From: Sphingobacteriales bacterium
GTDB lineage: Bacteria > Bacteroidota > Bacteroidia > Chitinophagales > Chitinophagaceae
Direction: 5' to 3'
DNA length: 14,849 nt
Assembly: GCA_004294195.1 (NCBI GenBank)
Contig: REAQ01000264.1
Location: 1 to 14,849, forward strand
Below the pieces are notes generated by a model. The model searched no databases and was not told the origin of the DNA. It saw only the letters and a program-made list of their open reading frames with translations. Position 1 is the stretch's first letter; the number at the start of each line of letters is the position of its first letter. The translations under genes and the position numbers were made by a program. Of this stretch, positions 1 to 6,605 are shown piece after piece.

Positions 1-339
1 GAAAGAGTGATTTCCCATCGCTGCTTTCACACCACCACAGCCATAGTGTCCACAAACAATCACGTGCTTCACTTTCAACACTTCCACTGCATATTGTAAA
101 ACGGAAAGCATATTCAGATCAGTATGCACCACCATGTTTGCAATGTTGCGATGCACAAAGATTTCTCCCGGCTGTGTACCAGTGATTTCGTTTGCCGGCA
201 CCCTGGAATCAGAGCAGCCGATCCATAGAAACTCCGGCGTTTGCAAGTGTTCAAGCCTGCTGAAATACTCGGGATCATCGTACACTTTTTCGGCGGCCCA
301 GGCTTTGTTTTCCAACAACAGTCTCTCGTAGGTTCTCAT
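1..339 (-). CDS. Beta-carbonic anhydrase, N-terminal 113 residues (cut by window edge)
   Basis: Zinc enzyme that interconverts CO2 and bicarbonate in the cytoplasm. The visible part starts with ATG at 339 and reads open to base 1, so the C-terminal half lies outside the window. The beta-class zinc site is complete: Cys42 and Asp44-x-Arg46 in the segment [13 protein letters not shown], then His98 and Cys101 in CGHYGCGG. The Asp44/Arg46 pair is the known catalytic dyad of this class, and this spacing is the one I remember for the Escherichia coli enzyme Can. The gene begins 9 bases after the stop of the SulP transporter gene on the same strand, so the two are very likely cotranscribed. There is no clear Shine-Dalgarno sequence in the 9-base gap. 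The family call is firm from the motifs; physiological coupling to SulP is inferred from position. Confidence 0.96.
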   Translation of the reverse strand, partial: MRTYERLLLENKAWAAEKVYDDPEYFSRLEHLQTPEFLWIGCSDSRVPANEITGTQPGEIFVHRNIANMVVHTDLNMLSVLQYAVEVLKVKHVIVCGHYGCGGVKAAMGNHSF

Positions 340-348
340 ATCCGTTTT

Positions 349-1920
349 TTATGCCAGTTCTTCTCTCGAATCCGGCGAATGAATTAATGCATGTAAAGGA
401 TTATTCAGATTTTTTTTCAGCTCAACCCTGATGTTTTTCAAATAAGCATGGGCAAGAAATTCATTGATGGTGTCAATGATGTCTTTGTCTATGAAATCTG
501 CACGGGATGCATCAATGATCACAAACGCGTCTTCAGGCACCTGGTCAAGTTTTCTTTTGACGATGGGTTTGTTCAGGAAAGATACATCTTTACGCAACCT
601 TACCATATAGTTCATCTCGTCATTAACCACAAAAACTGACGAGCGGAAATTGCTTCTCACCATGAAGAACAATCCCACCAGGATACCTATCACAATCCCT
701 ATTAAAAGGTCCGTCAGCAAGATGGCTACAATGGTCACAATAAACGGAACAAACTGATCCCAACCCTTGTGATAGAATTCCTTGATCAACGGAATCTTCA
801 CCAGTTTATAACCCGTGAAGATCAGGATGGCAGCGAGAGCCGACAATGGGATCAGGTTCAGGAGTTTTGGAATGAAGATCACGCAAAGCAGCAACAACAC
901 ACCGTGAAAGATGGCCGATAGTTTTGTTCTGGCGCCGGAGTTGACGTTGGCCGAGCTTCTTACAATGACAGAAGTAAGGGGCAAGCCTCCCAGTAGTCCC
1001 GAAACAATATTGCCCACACCCTGGGCTTTCAGTTCCCTGTTGGTGGGTGATATGCGCTTATATGGATCAAGCTTATCCACCGCTTCAATACCGAGCAGGG
1101 TCTCAAGGCTGGCTACAATAGCGAGGGTAAATGCCGTTTTCCAAACCACAATGTTGTTGAGGAATCCGAGGTCAGGATGAGATAGGAAACCGATGAACTC
1201 GCCAGCATTTCCGGCCACCGGTAATTCAACCAGGTGCTCTTGTTGCAATGCTATGGAAGGATTGTTTGCTTTCAGGTATTCATTGATGATAGTGCCGATG
1301 ATCACCACAATCAATGGGCCAGGTACAAATCTCATCCAGGAGATTTTCTTGATGGGTTTCGATTCCCAGAAAATTAAGATTAGTAGGGATACGCCGCCGA
1401 TCAGTATTGCAGCAGGTGTAAAATATTGGAGCGCATGGAACAGTCCGCTGAAGGTATTCTCCCCGCCGCTGTTGAAACTTTCATCGCCTTCAAAACTCGC
1501 TTTGTCGTATCCCACCAGATGTGGAAACTGCTTCAGAATAAGAATCAGACCAATGGCTGCCAACATCCCTTTGATAACAGAGTTGGGCACATAATCTCCG
1601 ATCACGCCGGCTCTGGCAAATCCAAGCGCAAGTTGGATCACCCCACCCAGGATCACAGCCAGCAAAAAGGCTTCAAAACTGGGAAGGTTTAAAATGGCAC
1701 CAGCAACGATAACAGTGAGACCCGCTGCAGGACCACTCACACTCAGTGGTGAGCCGCTAAGGATGCCAACAACCACACCACCTATCACACCGGCGATGAT
1801 TCCGGAAAACAAGGGGGCTTTAGAGGCTAGCGCGATGCCAAGACAAAGGGGAAGTGCAACTAGCAGCACAACTATAGACGCCGAAAGGTCATAGCCTATC
1901 GACTGCACATTTCTTTTCAT
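349..1920 (-). CDS. SulP-family (SLC26-like) inorganic anion transporter with C-terminal STAS-like domain
   Basis: Inner-membrane anion transporter of 523 residues, close to the usual length of bacterial SulP proteins. Residues about 10-422 are a series of hydrophobic helices. SulP hallmarks include SGPAAGL near residue 62, the SLETLLGIEAVDKLDP stretch at 271-286 and the conserved GGLPLTSVIVRSSAN region at 311-325. Residues about 427-510 are soluble and look like a divergent STAS domain, with VIIDASRADFID at 467-478. SulP proteins carry sulfate, bicarbonate or other anions and sequence alone does not decide which. The directly following carbonic anhydrase gene (9-base gap) favours bicarbonate. 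The upstream neighbour is a small exported protein 39 bases away, so all three may form one transcript. No TAnnTTTG promoter box is seen directly before this start. Confidence 0.93.
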   Translation of the reverse strand: MKRNVQSIGYDLSASIVVLLVALPLCLGIALASKAPLFSGIIAGVIGGVVVGILSGSPLSVSGPAAGLTVIVAGAILNLPSFEAFLLAVILGGVIQLALGFARAGVIGDYVPNSVIKGMLAAIGLILILKQFPHLVGYDKASFEGDESFNSGGENTFSGLFHALQYFTPAAILIGGVSLLILIFWESKPIKKISWMRFVPGPLIVVIIGTIINEYLKANNPSIALQQEHLVELPVAGNAGEFIGFLSHPDLGFLNNIVVWKTAFTLAIVASLETLLGIEAVDKLDPYKRISPTNRELKAQGVGNIVSGLLGGLPLTSVIVRSSANVNSGARTKLSAIFHGVLLLLCVIFIPKLLNLIPLSALAAILIFTGYKLVKIPLIKEFYHKGWDQFVPFIVTIVAILLTDLLIGIVIGILVGLFFMVRSNFRSSVFVVNDEMNYMVRLRKDVSFLNKPIVKRKLDQVPEDAFVIIDASRADFIDKDIIDTINEFLAHAYLKNIRVELKKNLNNPLHALIHSPDSREELA

Positions 1921-1959
1921 GTAAGGTTTTTATGATGGAAAAAGGGTAGCTGAAAATTT

Positions 1960-2238
1960 TTACGCGTTAGGGGGAGGCGTATTGATGTCATCGGCCTGCC
2001 TGGAGAGAAAGTGTTCTGAAAAGCAGCGCCCAAGGGGCTGTACAGTGATGTCAGAAAGCTGCACCAATTGGTGGATCAGGTCATTATCCTGATTAACCAC
2101 TTCTTTTCCCAGGGGTGAATGTACGATCTCTTCCTGAAGTTGATTAGAGCTGAGCAGATTGCCAACCTGGGCAATGGGCAAGAGCGGTATACTGAAGATC
2201 AGCATTAAAAATACCGCAATGAGTGACTTTCTGCCCAT
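1960..2238 (-). CDS. Small exported protein of unknown function (92 aa)
   Basis: I do not recognise a named family. The protein opens with MGRKS and a hydrophobic run to about residue 23 (IAVFLMLIFSIPLLPIA), a typical signal peptide or single membrane anchor. It is followed by VGNLLSSNQLQEEIVHS and a polar remainder ending in a proline-rich tail (NTPPPNA). It has one cysteine, near residue 73, and no lipobox. Two things support it as a real gene: the signal-like N-terminus, and its position in the same direction between fabG and the SulP gene with nothing else filling the space. The ATG at 2238 is preceded by GGAC and, 4 bases further up, by TATTTTTA, one mismatch from the TAnnTTTG promoter box; that box is the edge of the palindromic repeat at 2243-2288. 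Its distance to the SulP start is 39 bases. A role linked to anion transport would be a guess from position only. Confidence 0.62.
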   Translation of the reverse strand: MGRKSLIAVFLMLIFSIPLLPIAQVGNLLSSNQLQEEIVHSPLGKEVVNQDNDLIHQLVQLSDITVQPLGRCFSEHFLSRQADDINTPPPNA

Positions 2239-2242
2239 GTCC

Positions 2243-2288
2243 TAAAAATAGCTAATAGCTATTAGCTAATAGCTATTTTTAGTAGCTA
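2243..2288. repeat. Five copies of the palindrome TAGCTA at 7-base spacing, forming an AT-rich hairpin
   Basis: TAGCTA occurs at 2249-2254, 2256-2261, 2263-2268 and 2270-2275, separated by single A, T and A bases, with a fifth copy at 2283-2288. The outer arms TAAAAATAGCTA (2243-2254) and TAGCTATTTTTA (2270-2281) are exact inverted complements. The element fills nearly the whole gap between the fabG stop (2296) and the next start (2238). It could act as a weak bidirectional terminator because each arm ends in a T run. Its left edge also provides a promoter-like TATTTTTA on the minus strand. Confidence 0.85.
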
Positions 2289-2295
2289 TTTTCCG

Positions 2296-3051
2296 TTAAA
2301 TATTCAGGCCGCCACAGGTGCTGATTACCTGCCCGGTGATGTATGAGCTCATGTCTGATGCCAGGAAAAGGGTAGCGTCGGCAACTTCTGATGCGGAGCC
2401 GAATCTTCCCAGCGGAATCTTTTCGAGAAATGCTTTAGACGCTTCACCATCTTTCAAATAGTGGGTCATGTCTGTTTCGATAAATCCTGGTGCAATTGCA
2501 TTGCAGCGAATGTTCCTGCTACCCAGTTCATGTGCCACTGATTTGGTAAAGCCGATGATACCGGCCTTACTGGCCGCATAACTGGATTGCCCACCATTTC
2601 CCCTGATGCCAATGATGGAACTCATATTGATGATGGAACCTTTTTTGGCTTTCATCATGGGCCGCATCACCAGCTTAGTCATATTGAAGACACTCTTCAG
2701 GTTGATGTCCATCACTTCATCCCACTGTTCTGGCGTAACGCGAAGGAGCAGGTTATCTTTTGAAATTCCTGCATTATTTACGCAAACATCCAAACTGCCG
2801 AAGGTGGCCAACACATCGTTGACGAGTTGTTCGCACTGCGCAAAATCGCCGGCATTGCTCTGGTAAGCCTTTGCCTTAACACCCATCGCTTCCATTTTTT
2901 CAACAAGGGCCTTAGCTTTTTCGGCACTGCTGTCACTCACATATGTAAACGCCACATTGGCTCCATGGTCTGCAAATTTCAAAGCGATGGCTTCGCCAAT
3001 TCCGCGGGCGGCTCCTGTTACGATGGCGGTTTTTCCGGCAAGTAATTTCAT
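2296..3051 (-). CDS. fabG: 3-oxoacyl-[acyl-carrier-protein] reductase (SDR family)
   Basis: NADPH-dependent reductase of the fatty-acid elongation cycle, reducing 3-oxoacyl-ACP to 3-hydroxyacyl-ACP in the cytoplasm. It is 251 residues from the ATG at 3051, near the usual 245-250. The Rossmann cofactor loop TGAARGIG is at 12-19 and NNAG at 92-95. The catalytic tetrad Asn117, Ser145, Tyr158 and Lys162 (YAASK) is present, as is the PG of APGF near 188. An in-frame TTG at 3069 would add six residues (MPQTQH), but it is the last three bases of the promoter-like box TATTTTTG, so the ATG is preferred; MKLLAGKTAIVTG is also a normal FabG beginning. The gene lies outside any visible fatty-acid cluster, so a related SDR role (for example in storage polymer or secondary lipid synthesis) cannot be ruled out. 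Confidence 0.9.
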   Translation of the reverse strand: MKLLAGKTAIVTGAARGIGEAIALKFADHGANVAFTYVSDSSAEKAKALVEKMEAMGVKAKAYQSNAGDFAQCEQLVNDVLATFGSLDVCVNNAGISKDNLLLRVTPEQWDEVMDINLKSVFNMTKLVMRPMMKAKKGSIINMSSIIGIRGNGGQSSYAASKAGIIGFTKSVAHELGSRNIRCNAIAPGFIETDMTHYLKDGEASKAFLEKIPLGRFGSASEVADATLFLASDMSSYITGQVISTCGGLNI

Positions 3052-3066
3052 GTGTTGGGTTTGCGG

Positions 3067-3074
3067 CAAAAATA
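3067..3074 (-). promoter_or_regulatory. Candidate -7 promoter box TATTTTTG upstream of fabG
   Basis: Exact match to the Bacteroidota -7 consensus TAnnTTTG, ending 15 bases before the fabG ATG at 3051. No convincing TTG-type -33 element lies at the usual 17-23 base distance, so the call rests on the -7 box and on the same arrangement at other genes in the window. Confidence 0.5.
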
Positions 3075-3099
3075 AGGAGAACCATCAAGAGAATGGTTC
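3068..3099 (-). terminator. Possible intrinsic terminator after the GH3-family gene
   Basis: On the minus strand, GAACCAT pairs exactly with ATGGTTC (plus coordinates 3079-3085 and 3093-3099) around a 7-base loop. A T-rich run, TTATTTTT, follows. It sits about 36 bases past the stop of the GH3-family gene. The stem is only 7 bp and AT-rich, and the T run overlaps the candidate fabG promoter, so termination strength is uncertain. Confidence 0.4.
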
Positions 3100-3134
3100 A
3101 TAAAATCGCCGGCCTTTCTGAAGGTCCGAAAAGC

Positions 3135-4646
3135 TCATAGGTTGATTAGCTGTAGAATTTCTTCAATAAAGGTGCGCTCGTTGCTCAACCTTGGAATTTT
3201 ATGCTGACCGCCGAGCTTACCTTTTTGTTTCAGCCATTTAGCGAAGTCTCCTTTTTGCAGGGTATGGATGATGGGCATCCGAAGCGCTATATCTTTATGC
3301 CGTTTGGCTTCGTAGTCGCTGTTCAGCGATTTGAGCGCATGGTCTAGCTCATATGTAAAATGATCCAACCGCTCCGGCTTTTTCTCAAACTCAATCAGCC
3401 ATTCATGTCCGCCATTGGTATGATCCCCGAAATAGATTGGTGCGGCAGAATAGTCATTTACCACGGTTCCGGTTTGTTCACAGGCTATCGCGATGGCGCG
3501 GTCCGCATTTTCTACCATCAGCTCCTCACCAAACGCGTTGATGAAATGTTTCACTCTCCCACTTACTTTAATCCTGAAAGGCTGTAAAGATGTAAACTGA
3601 ATGGTGTCTCCTACGCAATAGCGCCACAGTCCGCCGTTGGTACTGATGACCAGCGCATAATGTTTGCCGAGCTCAACATCCTGCAGACCGATGGTAAGAG
3701 GCTCTTCCTTGCCATATTCTTCCAGCGGCATGAACTCCATAAAAATACCATGGTCCGTAAACAGCAACATGCCATCGGAATCAGGACTGTCTTGCGCAGC
3801 AAAAAATCCTTCACTGGCATTGTACATCTCCAGGAAGTTCATTTTCTTTCCCATCAACTTTTCAAAATGCTCACGGTAAGGCACAAACGAAACACCGCCA
3901 TGGAGGTATAGTTCCAATTGGGGCCATACTTCTGCGATACTTGATTTGCCGGTGATTTCAAGAATGCGCCGCAGCAACACGAGGGTCCAGGTTGGCACTC
4001 CCGATATCGACGTAACATTTTCATGAATGGTATGCTGTGCAAGTTTTTCGATTTTTGATTCCCACTCATCCATCAGTGCGATGCTCAACTCTGGTGTCCT
4101 GATCCAGGATCCCCAGAAGGGTGTATTCTGCAGCAACACGGCACTGAGATCTCCGTAGTGGGTTTCATCATTGATACGGTTGACGGTGTGGCTACCGCCG
4201 ATCACGAGGCCCTTGCCCGTCAGTAGGTCAGAAAAGGGATTGAAATTGTAATACATGGTCACCACGTCTTTTGCGGCCCTGTAGTGGCCGTCTTCAAGAC
4301 TTTCATTGCTGACCGGAATGAACTTGGATTTTTCTGAGGTGGTACCACTGCTCTTCGCGAACCAATTGATGGGTGTGTTCCACAACAGGTTCTGCTCGCC
4401 TTCCATCAAGCGGAGGATGTACGGCTTCAGATCGTCATACTCATGAATGGGGATCGCCTTTTTGAAAGAGCGGATATTGTATAACGATGAGAACTGGTAT
4501 TTCCGTCCAAACTCCGTGTATTGTGCAGAGGTCACCAGGTCCTGGAGCACTTCCCTTTGCGCGGCAACGGGATTTTGCGTCCAGCCTTCAATGCGCCACA
4601 TTCGCATGCGCGCCAATCTTGATATGGCGGGTGAAAGGAGCCTCAT
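3135..4646 (-). CDS. GH3-family acyl-acid amido synthetase-like protein
   Basis: Member of the ANL adenylating superfamily related to plant GH3 proteins, which adenylate a carboxylic acid and join it to an amino acid. In bacteria the substrate is generally unknown. From the ATG at 4646 it has 503 residues, normal for the bacterial branch. The nucleotide-binding motif SSGTTSEKSK starts at about 99, EMYNASEGFFA is near 274-284, GLWRYCVGDTI near 339-349 and the hinge-like GRVKHFINAFGEEL near 364. An in-frame TTG at 4655 would add three residues, but it lies within TATCTTG, a promoter-like string one base short of TAnnTTTG, so the ATG is preferred. MRLLSPAISRLARMRMWRIE also fits the usual N-terminus. 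It lies between lptB and fabG on the same strand. A lipid or envelope substrate is a guess from these neighbours. An unusual C-rich/G-rich repeat lies directly upstream. Confidence 0.88.
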   Translation of the reverse strand: MRLLSPAISRLARMRMWRIEGWTQNPVAAQREVLQDLVTSAQYTEFGRKYQFSSLYNIRSFKKAIPIHEYDDLKPYILRLMEGEQNLLWNTPINWFAKSSGTTSEKSKFIPVSNESLEDGHYRAAKDVVTMYYNFNPFSDLLTGKGLVIGGSHTVNRINDETHYGDLSAVLLQNTPFWGSWIRTPELSIALMDEWESKIEKLAQHTIHENVTSISGVPTWTLVLLRRILEITGKSSIAEVWPQLELYLHGGVSFVPYREHFEKLMGKKMNFLEMYNASEGFFAAQDSPDSDGMLLFTDHGIFMEFMPLEEYGKEEPLTIGLQDVELGKHYALVISTNGGLWRYCVGDTIQFTSLQPFRIKVSGRVKHFINAFGEELMVENADRAIAIACEQTGTVVNDYSAAPIYFGDHTNGGHEWLIEFEKKPERLDHFTYELDHALKSLNSDYEAKRHKDIALRMPIIHTLQKGDFAKWLKQKGKLGGQHKIPRLSNERTFIEEILQLINL

Positions 4647-4671
4647 TCCGGGCAAGATAGCGAAATATGAG

Positions 4672-4757
4672 TTAGGGGAAGGGTTTAGGGGAAGGGTTTA
4701 GGAGAAGGGTTTAGGCTATAACCTCCCTAAACACTCCCCCTAAACACTCACCCTAAA
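4672..4757. repeat. Inverted array of 13-base repeats with G-quadruplex-forming runs
   Basis: The left half has tandem 13-base units of type TTTAGGGGAAGGG at 4672-4683 (first base missing), 4684-4696 and 4697-4709, plus a partial unit at 4710-4715. After a 6-base centre CTATAA (4716-4721), the right half carries the complementary type, CCCTAAACACTCC at 4725-4737, CCCTAAACACTCA at 4738-4750 and partial CCCTAAA at 4751-4757. The halves pair imperfectly into a long hairpin. The plus strand at 4675-4696 reads GGGG-AA-GGG-TTTA-GGGG-AA-GGG, a textbook four-tract quadruplex pattern. The array fills the gap between the lptB stop and the next start, and its last unit includes the lptB stop codon (4753-4755). 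Confidence 0.9.
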
Positions 4758-5526
4758 AACCCGCCCTATTCTTCGCTTCCTCGTGCAGATAGTCCTTCCG
4801 CTTCAGCTCAAAATTACGGCCGAGGTAAAGGCGGCGCACCTGCTCGTCTTCCGCAAGCTCTTCGGCCGTGCCATGCTTGAAGATCTTGCCTTCAATAAGG
4901 AGATAGGCCCTGTCACAGATAGACAGGGTTTCGTTTACGTTATGGTCAGTGATCAGGATGCCGATATTCTTGTATTTAAGGCGGGCCACCACCGTCTGGA
5001 TATCCTCCACCGCGATGGGATCCACACCTGCAAAGGGTTCATCCAGCAGGATGAAGCTGGGATTAACGGCCAGGGCCCGCGCGATCTCGGTTCGCCGGCG
5101 TTCACCACCACTCAGGGAGTCTCCATTGTTCTTGCGCACATGCGTGAGGCGGAACTCGTTCAAAAGCTCCTCCACCTTATCTTTCCGCTCCTTGCGGGAG
5201 AGGTTGGTCATCTCCAGTACAGACATGATGTTATCTTCCACCGTCAGCTTGCGGAATACCGATGCCTCCTGCGGTAAGTAGCCAATGCCCATTTGCGCCC
5301 TTTTGTACATGGGCAAGGATGTGATCTTGTCTTCATTCAGGTACACTTCGCCCTCGTCAGGCTTGATCAGGCCTACCACCATGTAGAAAGTGGTGGTCTT
5401 GCCTGCTCCATTTGGCCCCAGAAGACCTACAATTTCACCTTGTTTAACGTTGACGGAGACCTTGTTGACCACGGTTCTGTTGCGGTAAACCTTTACCAGG
5501 TCATGCGTGTGTATAATGAGACTCAT
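4753..5526 (-). CDS. lptB: LPS export ABC transporter ATP-binding protein
   Basis: Cytoplasmic ATPase of the LptB2FG complex that extracts lipopolysaccharide from the inner membrane and drives it across the periplasm. It has 257 residues from the ATG at 5526 ([14 protein letters not shown]). All ABC motifs are present: Walker A GPNGAGKT at 37-44, Q-loop Gln86 in YLPQEASVF, signature LSGGE at 138-142, Walker B ILLDEP ending at 164 with Glu163, and switch His195 in [19 protein letters not shown] and the [11 protein letters not shown] stretch are typical of LptB rather than other ABC ATPases. The frame is open to 5763, but the extra 79 residues run into metF on the other strand, so ATG 5526 is chosen; a -7 box lies 11 bases before it. 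The tail after LGRNF is longer than in the E. coli protein. The stop codon lies inside the 13-base repeat array. Confidence 0.95.
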   Translation of the reverse strand: MSLIIHTHDLVKVYRNRTVVNKVSVNVKQGEIVGLLGPNGAGKTTTFYMVVGLIKPDEGEVYLNEDKITSLPMYKRAQMGIGYLPQEASVFRKLTVEDNIMSVLEMTNLSRKERKDKVEELLNEFRLTHVRKNNGDSLSGGERRRTEIARALAVNPSFILLDEPFAGVDPIAVEDIQTVVARLKYKNIGILITDHNVNETLSICDRAYLLIEGKIFKHGTAEELAEDEQVRRLYLGRNFELKRKDYLHEEAKNRAGF

Positions 5527-5537
5527 GCGTTGTGGAA

Positions 5538-5545
5538 CAAAAATA
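5538..5545 (-). promoter_or_regulatory. Candidate -7 promoter box TATTTTTG upstream of lptB
   Basis: Exact TAnnTTTG match, ending 11 bases before the lptB ATG. A TTG lies 14 bases further upstream, shorter than the usual spacing to a -33 element. It implies a leader of only a few bases. Confidence 0.55.
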
Positions 5546-5590
5546 CAGAACTCTGCCTGCAATTCCCCTTCTTCCCGATCCTTTAACAGA

Positions 5591-5622
5591 TTTGCTGCAC
5601 AAGGCTTTTCTAACTTACTTTG
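5591..5622 (+). promoter_or_regulatory. Candidate metF promoter (TTTG, 20 bases, TTACTTTG)
   Basis: TTTG at 5591-5594 and TTACTTTG at 5615-5622 resemble the Bacteroidota -33 and -7 elements with good spacing; the -7 box is one step off consensus (TAnTTTG). An AAGGAAG ribosome-binding sequence at 5635-5641 ends 10 bases before the metF ATG. Unlike the other boxes in this window, it leaves a leader of about 25 bases. Confidence 0.45.
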
Positions 5623-5651
5623 CACCCAGTTTATAAGGAAGTCATCTACAC

Positions 5652-6605
5652 ATGAAAGTAATCGAGCATATCCAGCAGGCAAAAGATACCCTGATCTCTT
5701 TTGAAATTTTGCCCCCTTTGAAAGGCAAAAGTATTCAGTCCATATATGACCATCTTGATCCACTGATGGAATTCAAGCCTTCGTTCATTAATGTAACCTA
5801 CCACCGCAGTGAACAGGTCTTTAAAAAAAAGGCCGATGGTTCCTTTGAAAAAGTGGAAGTACGTAAGCGCCCAGGTACCGTTGGTATCTGCGCGGCTCTG
5901 ATGAACCATTACCATATTGACACCGTACCCCACCTGATTTGCGGCGGTTTCAACAAACGAGAAACAGAAGATGCCCTCATTGATCTTCATTTTCTCGGGG
6001 TAGATAATGTACTCGTTCTCCGTGGTGATGCCGCCAAGAACGAAACCTTCTTTGAACCAGAGACTAACGGTAACGCATACGCGATTGATTTGCTGAAGCA
6101 GGTGATGGACCTCAACCAGGGTGTATACCTGGAAGATGATATCCGTGAAGGCTTCCGCACGAACTTCTGCATTGGCGTGGCAGGCTATCCGGAGAAACAT
6201 TTTGAAGCCCCCAATCTGCAAACGGATCTGGCCTATGTGAAAGCCAAGGTGGATGCAGGTGCGGAATACATCGTGACACAGATGTTCTTCGATAATCAAA
6301 AGTACTTTGCATTTATGCAGGCCTGCAGAGATGCAGGTATCAACATTCCCATCATCCCCGGACTGAAGCCCATCACCAATAAGAAACAACTGGCTGTAAT
6401 CCCGCGCACCTTCCATGTAGACATTCCTACAGAACTCAGCCTGGAGATCATGAAATGCAAAGTTGATGCCGATGTGGAGAAGGTAGGTATTGAGTGGTTG
6501 GTGGAGCAATCAAAAGAACTGAAGAAAGCTGGTGTACCAGTACTTCACTACTACACGCTCGGAAAGCCTCGCGTAATCCGCGATTCTGTTCGTCAGTTAT
6601 TTTAA
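5652..6605 (+). CDS. metF: 5,10-methylenetetrahydrofolate reductase
   Basis: Flavoenzyme that reduces 5,10-methylene-tetrahydrofolate to 5-methyl-tetrahydrofolate, the methyl donor for methionine synthesis. The TIM-barrel protein has 317 residues, a normal length. Glu18 in SFEILPP matches the catalytic Glu of the family. LVLRGDAA (Asp126) is the flavin/folate-binding loop. GVAGYPEKH at 175-183, TQMFFDN at 209-215 and PGLKPI at 236-241 are also characteristic. The gene is divergent from lptB across 125 bases and converges on the foldase gene, sharing TTAA at 6602-6605 as its stop region. I see no SAM or cobalamin riboswitch in the short leader. Confidence 0.96.
   Translation: MKVIEHIQQAKDTLISFEILPPLKGKSIQSIYDHLDPLMEFKPSFINVTYHRSEQVFKKKADGSFEKVEVRKRPGTVGICAALMNHYHIDTVPHLICGGFNKRETEDALIDLHFLGVDNVLVLRGDAAKNETFFEPETNGNAYAIDLLKQVMDLNQGVYLEDDIREGFRTNFCIGVAGYPEKHFEAPNLQTDLAYVKAKVDAGAEYIVTQMFFDNQKYFAFMQACRDAGINIPIIPGLKPITNKKQLAVIPRTFHVDIPTELSLEIMKCKVDADVEKVGIEWLVEQSKELKKAGVPVLHYYTLGKPRVIRDSVRQLF

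Noticed and set aside
2243..2288. CRISPR-like or operator array at the TAGCTA repeats
   Set aside because: The units are only 6 bases with 1-base spacing and no cas genes are present. A single-regulator operator array is possible but there is no regulator gene nearby to support it.
4684..4715. Similarity of TTTAGGG units to plant-type telomere repeats
   Set aside because: The true period is 13 bases with GGAAGGG between, the units also occur inverted, and the setting is an internal bacterial gene gap; the likeness is chance.
5527..5651. SAM or cobalamin riboswitch before metF
   Set aside because: The leader after the candidate promoter is only about 25-30 bases, too short for these riboswitches, and no conserved core is visible.
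5527..5763. N-terminal extension of lptB by 79 residues
   Set aside because: The extension crosses the divergent promoter region and the first codons of metF, and LptB proteins normally begin at the [14 protein letters not shown] segment.
5646..6509. Open frame of 287 codons on the minus strand across metF
   Set aside because: It is the antisense shadow of metF, whose motifs are complete. Its translation shows no family features, and it would overlap the lptB promoter region.
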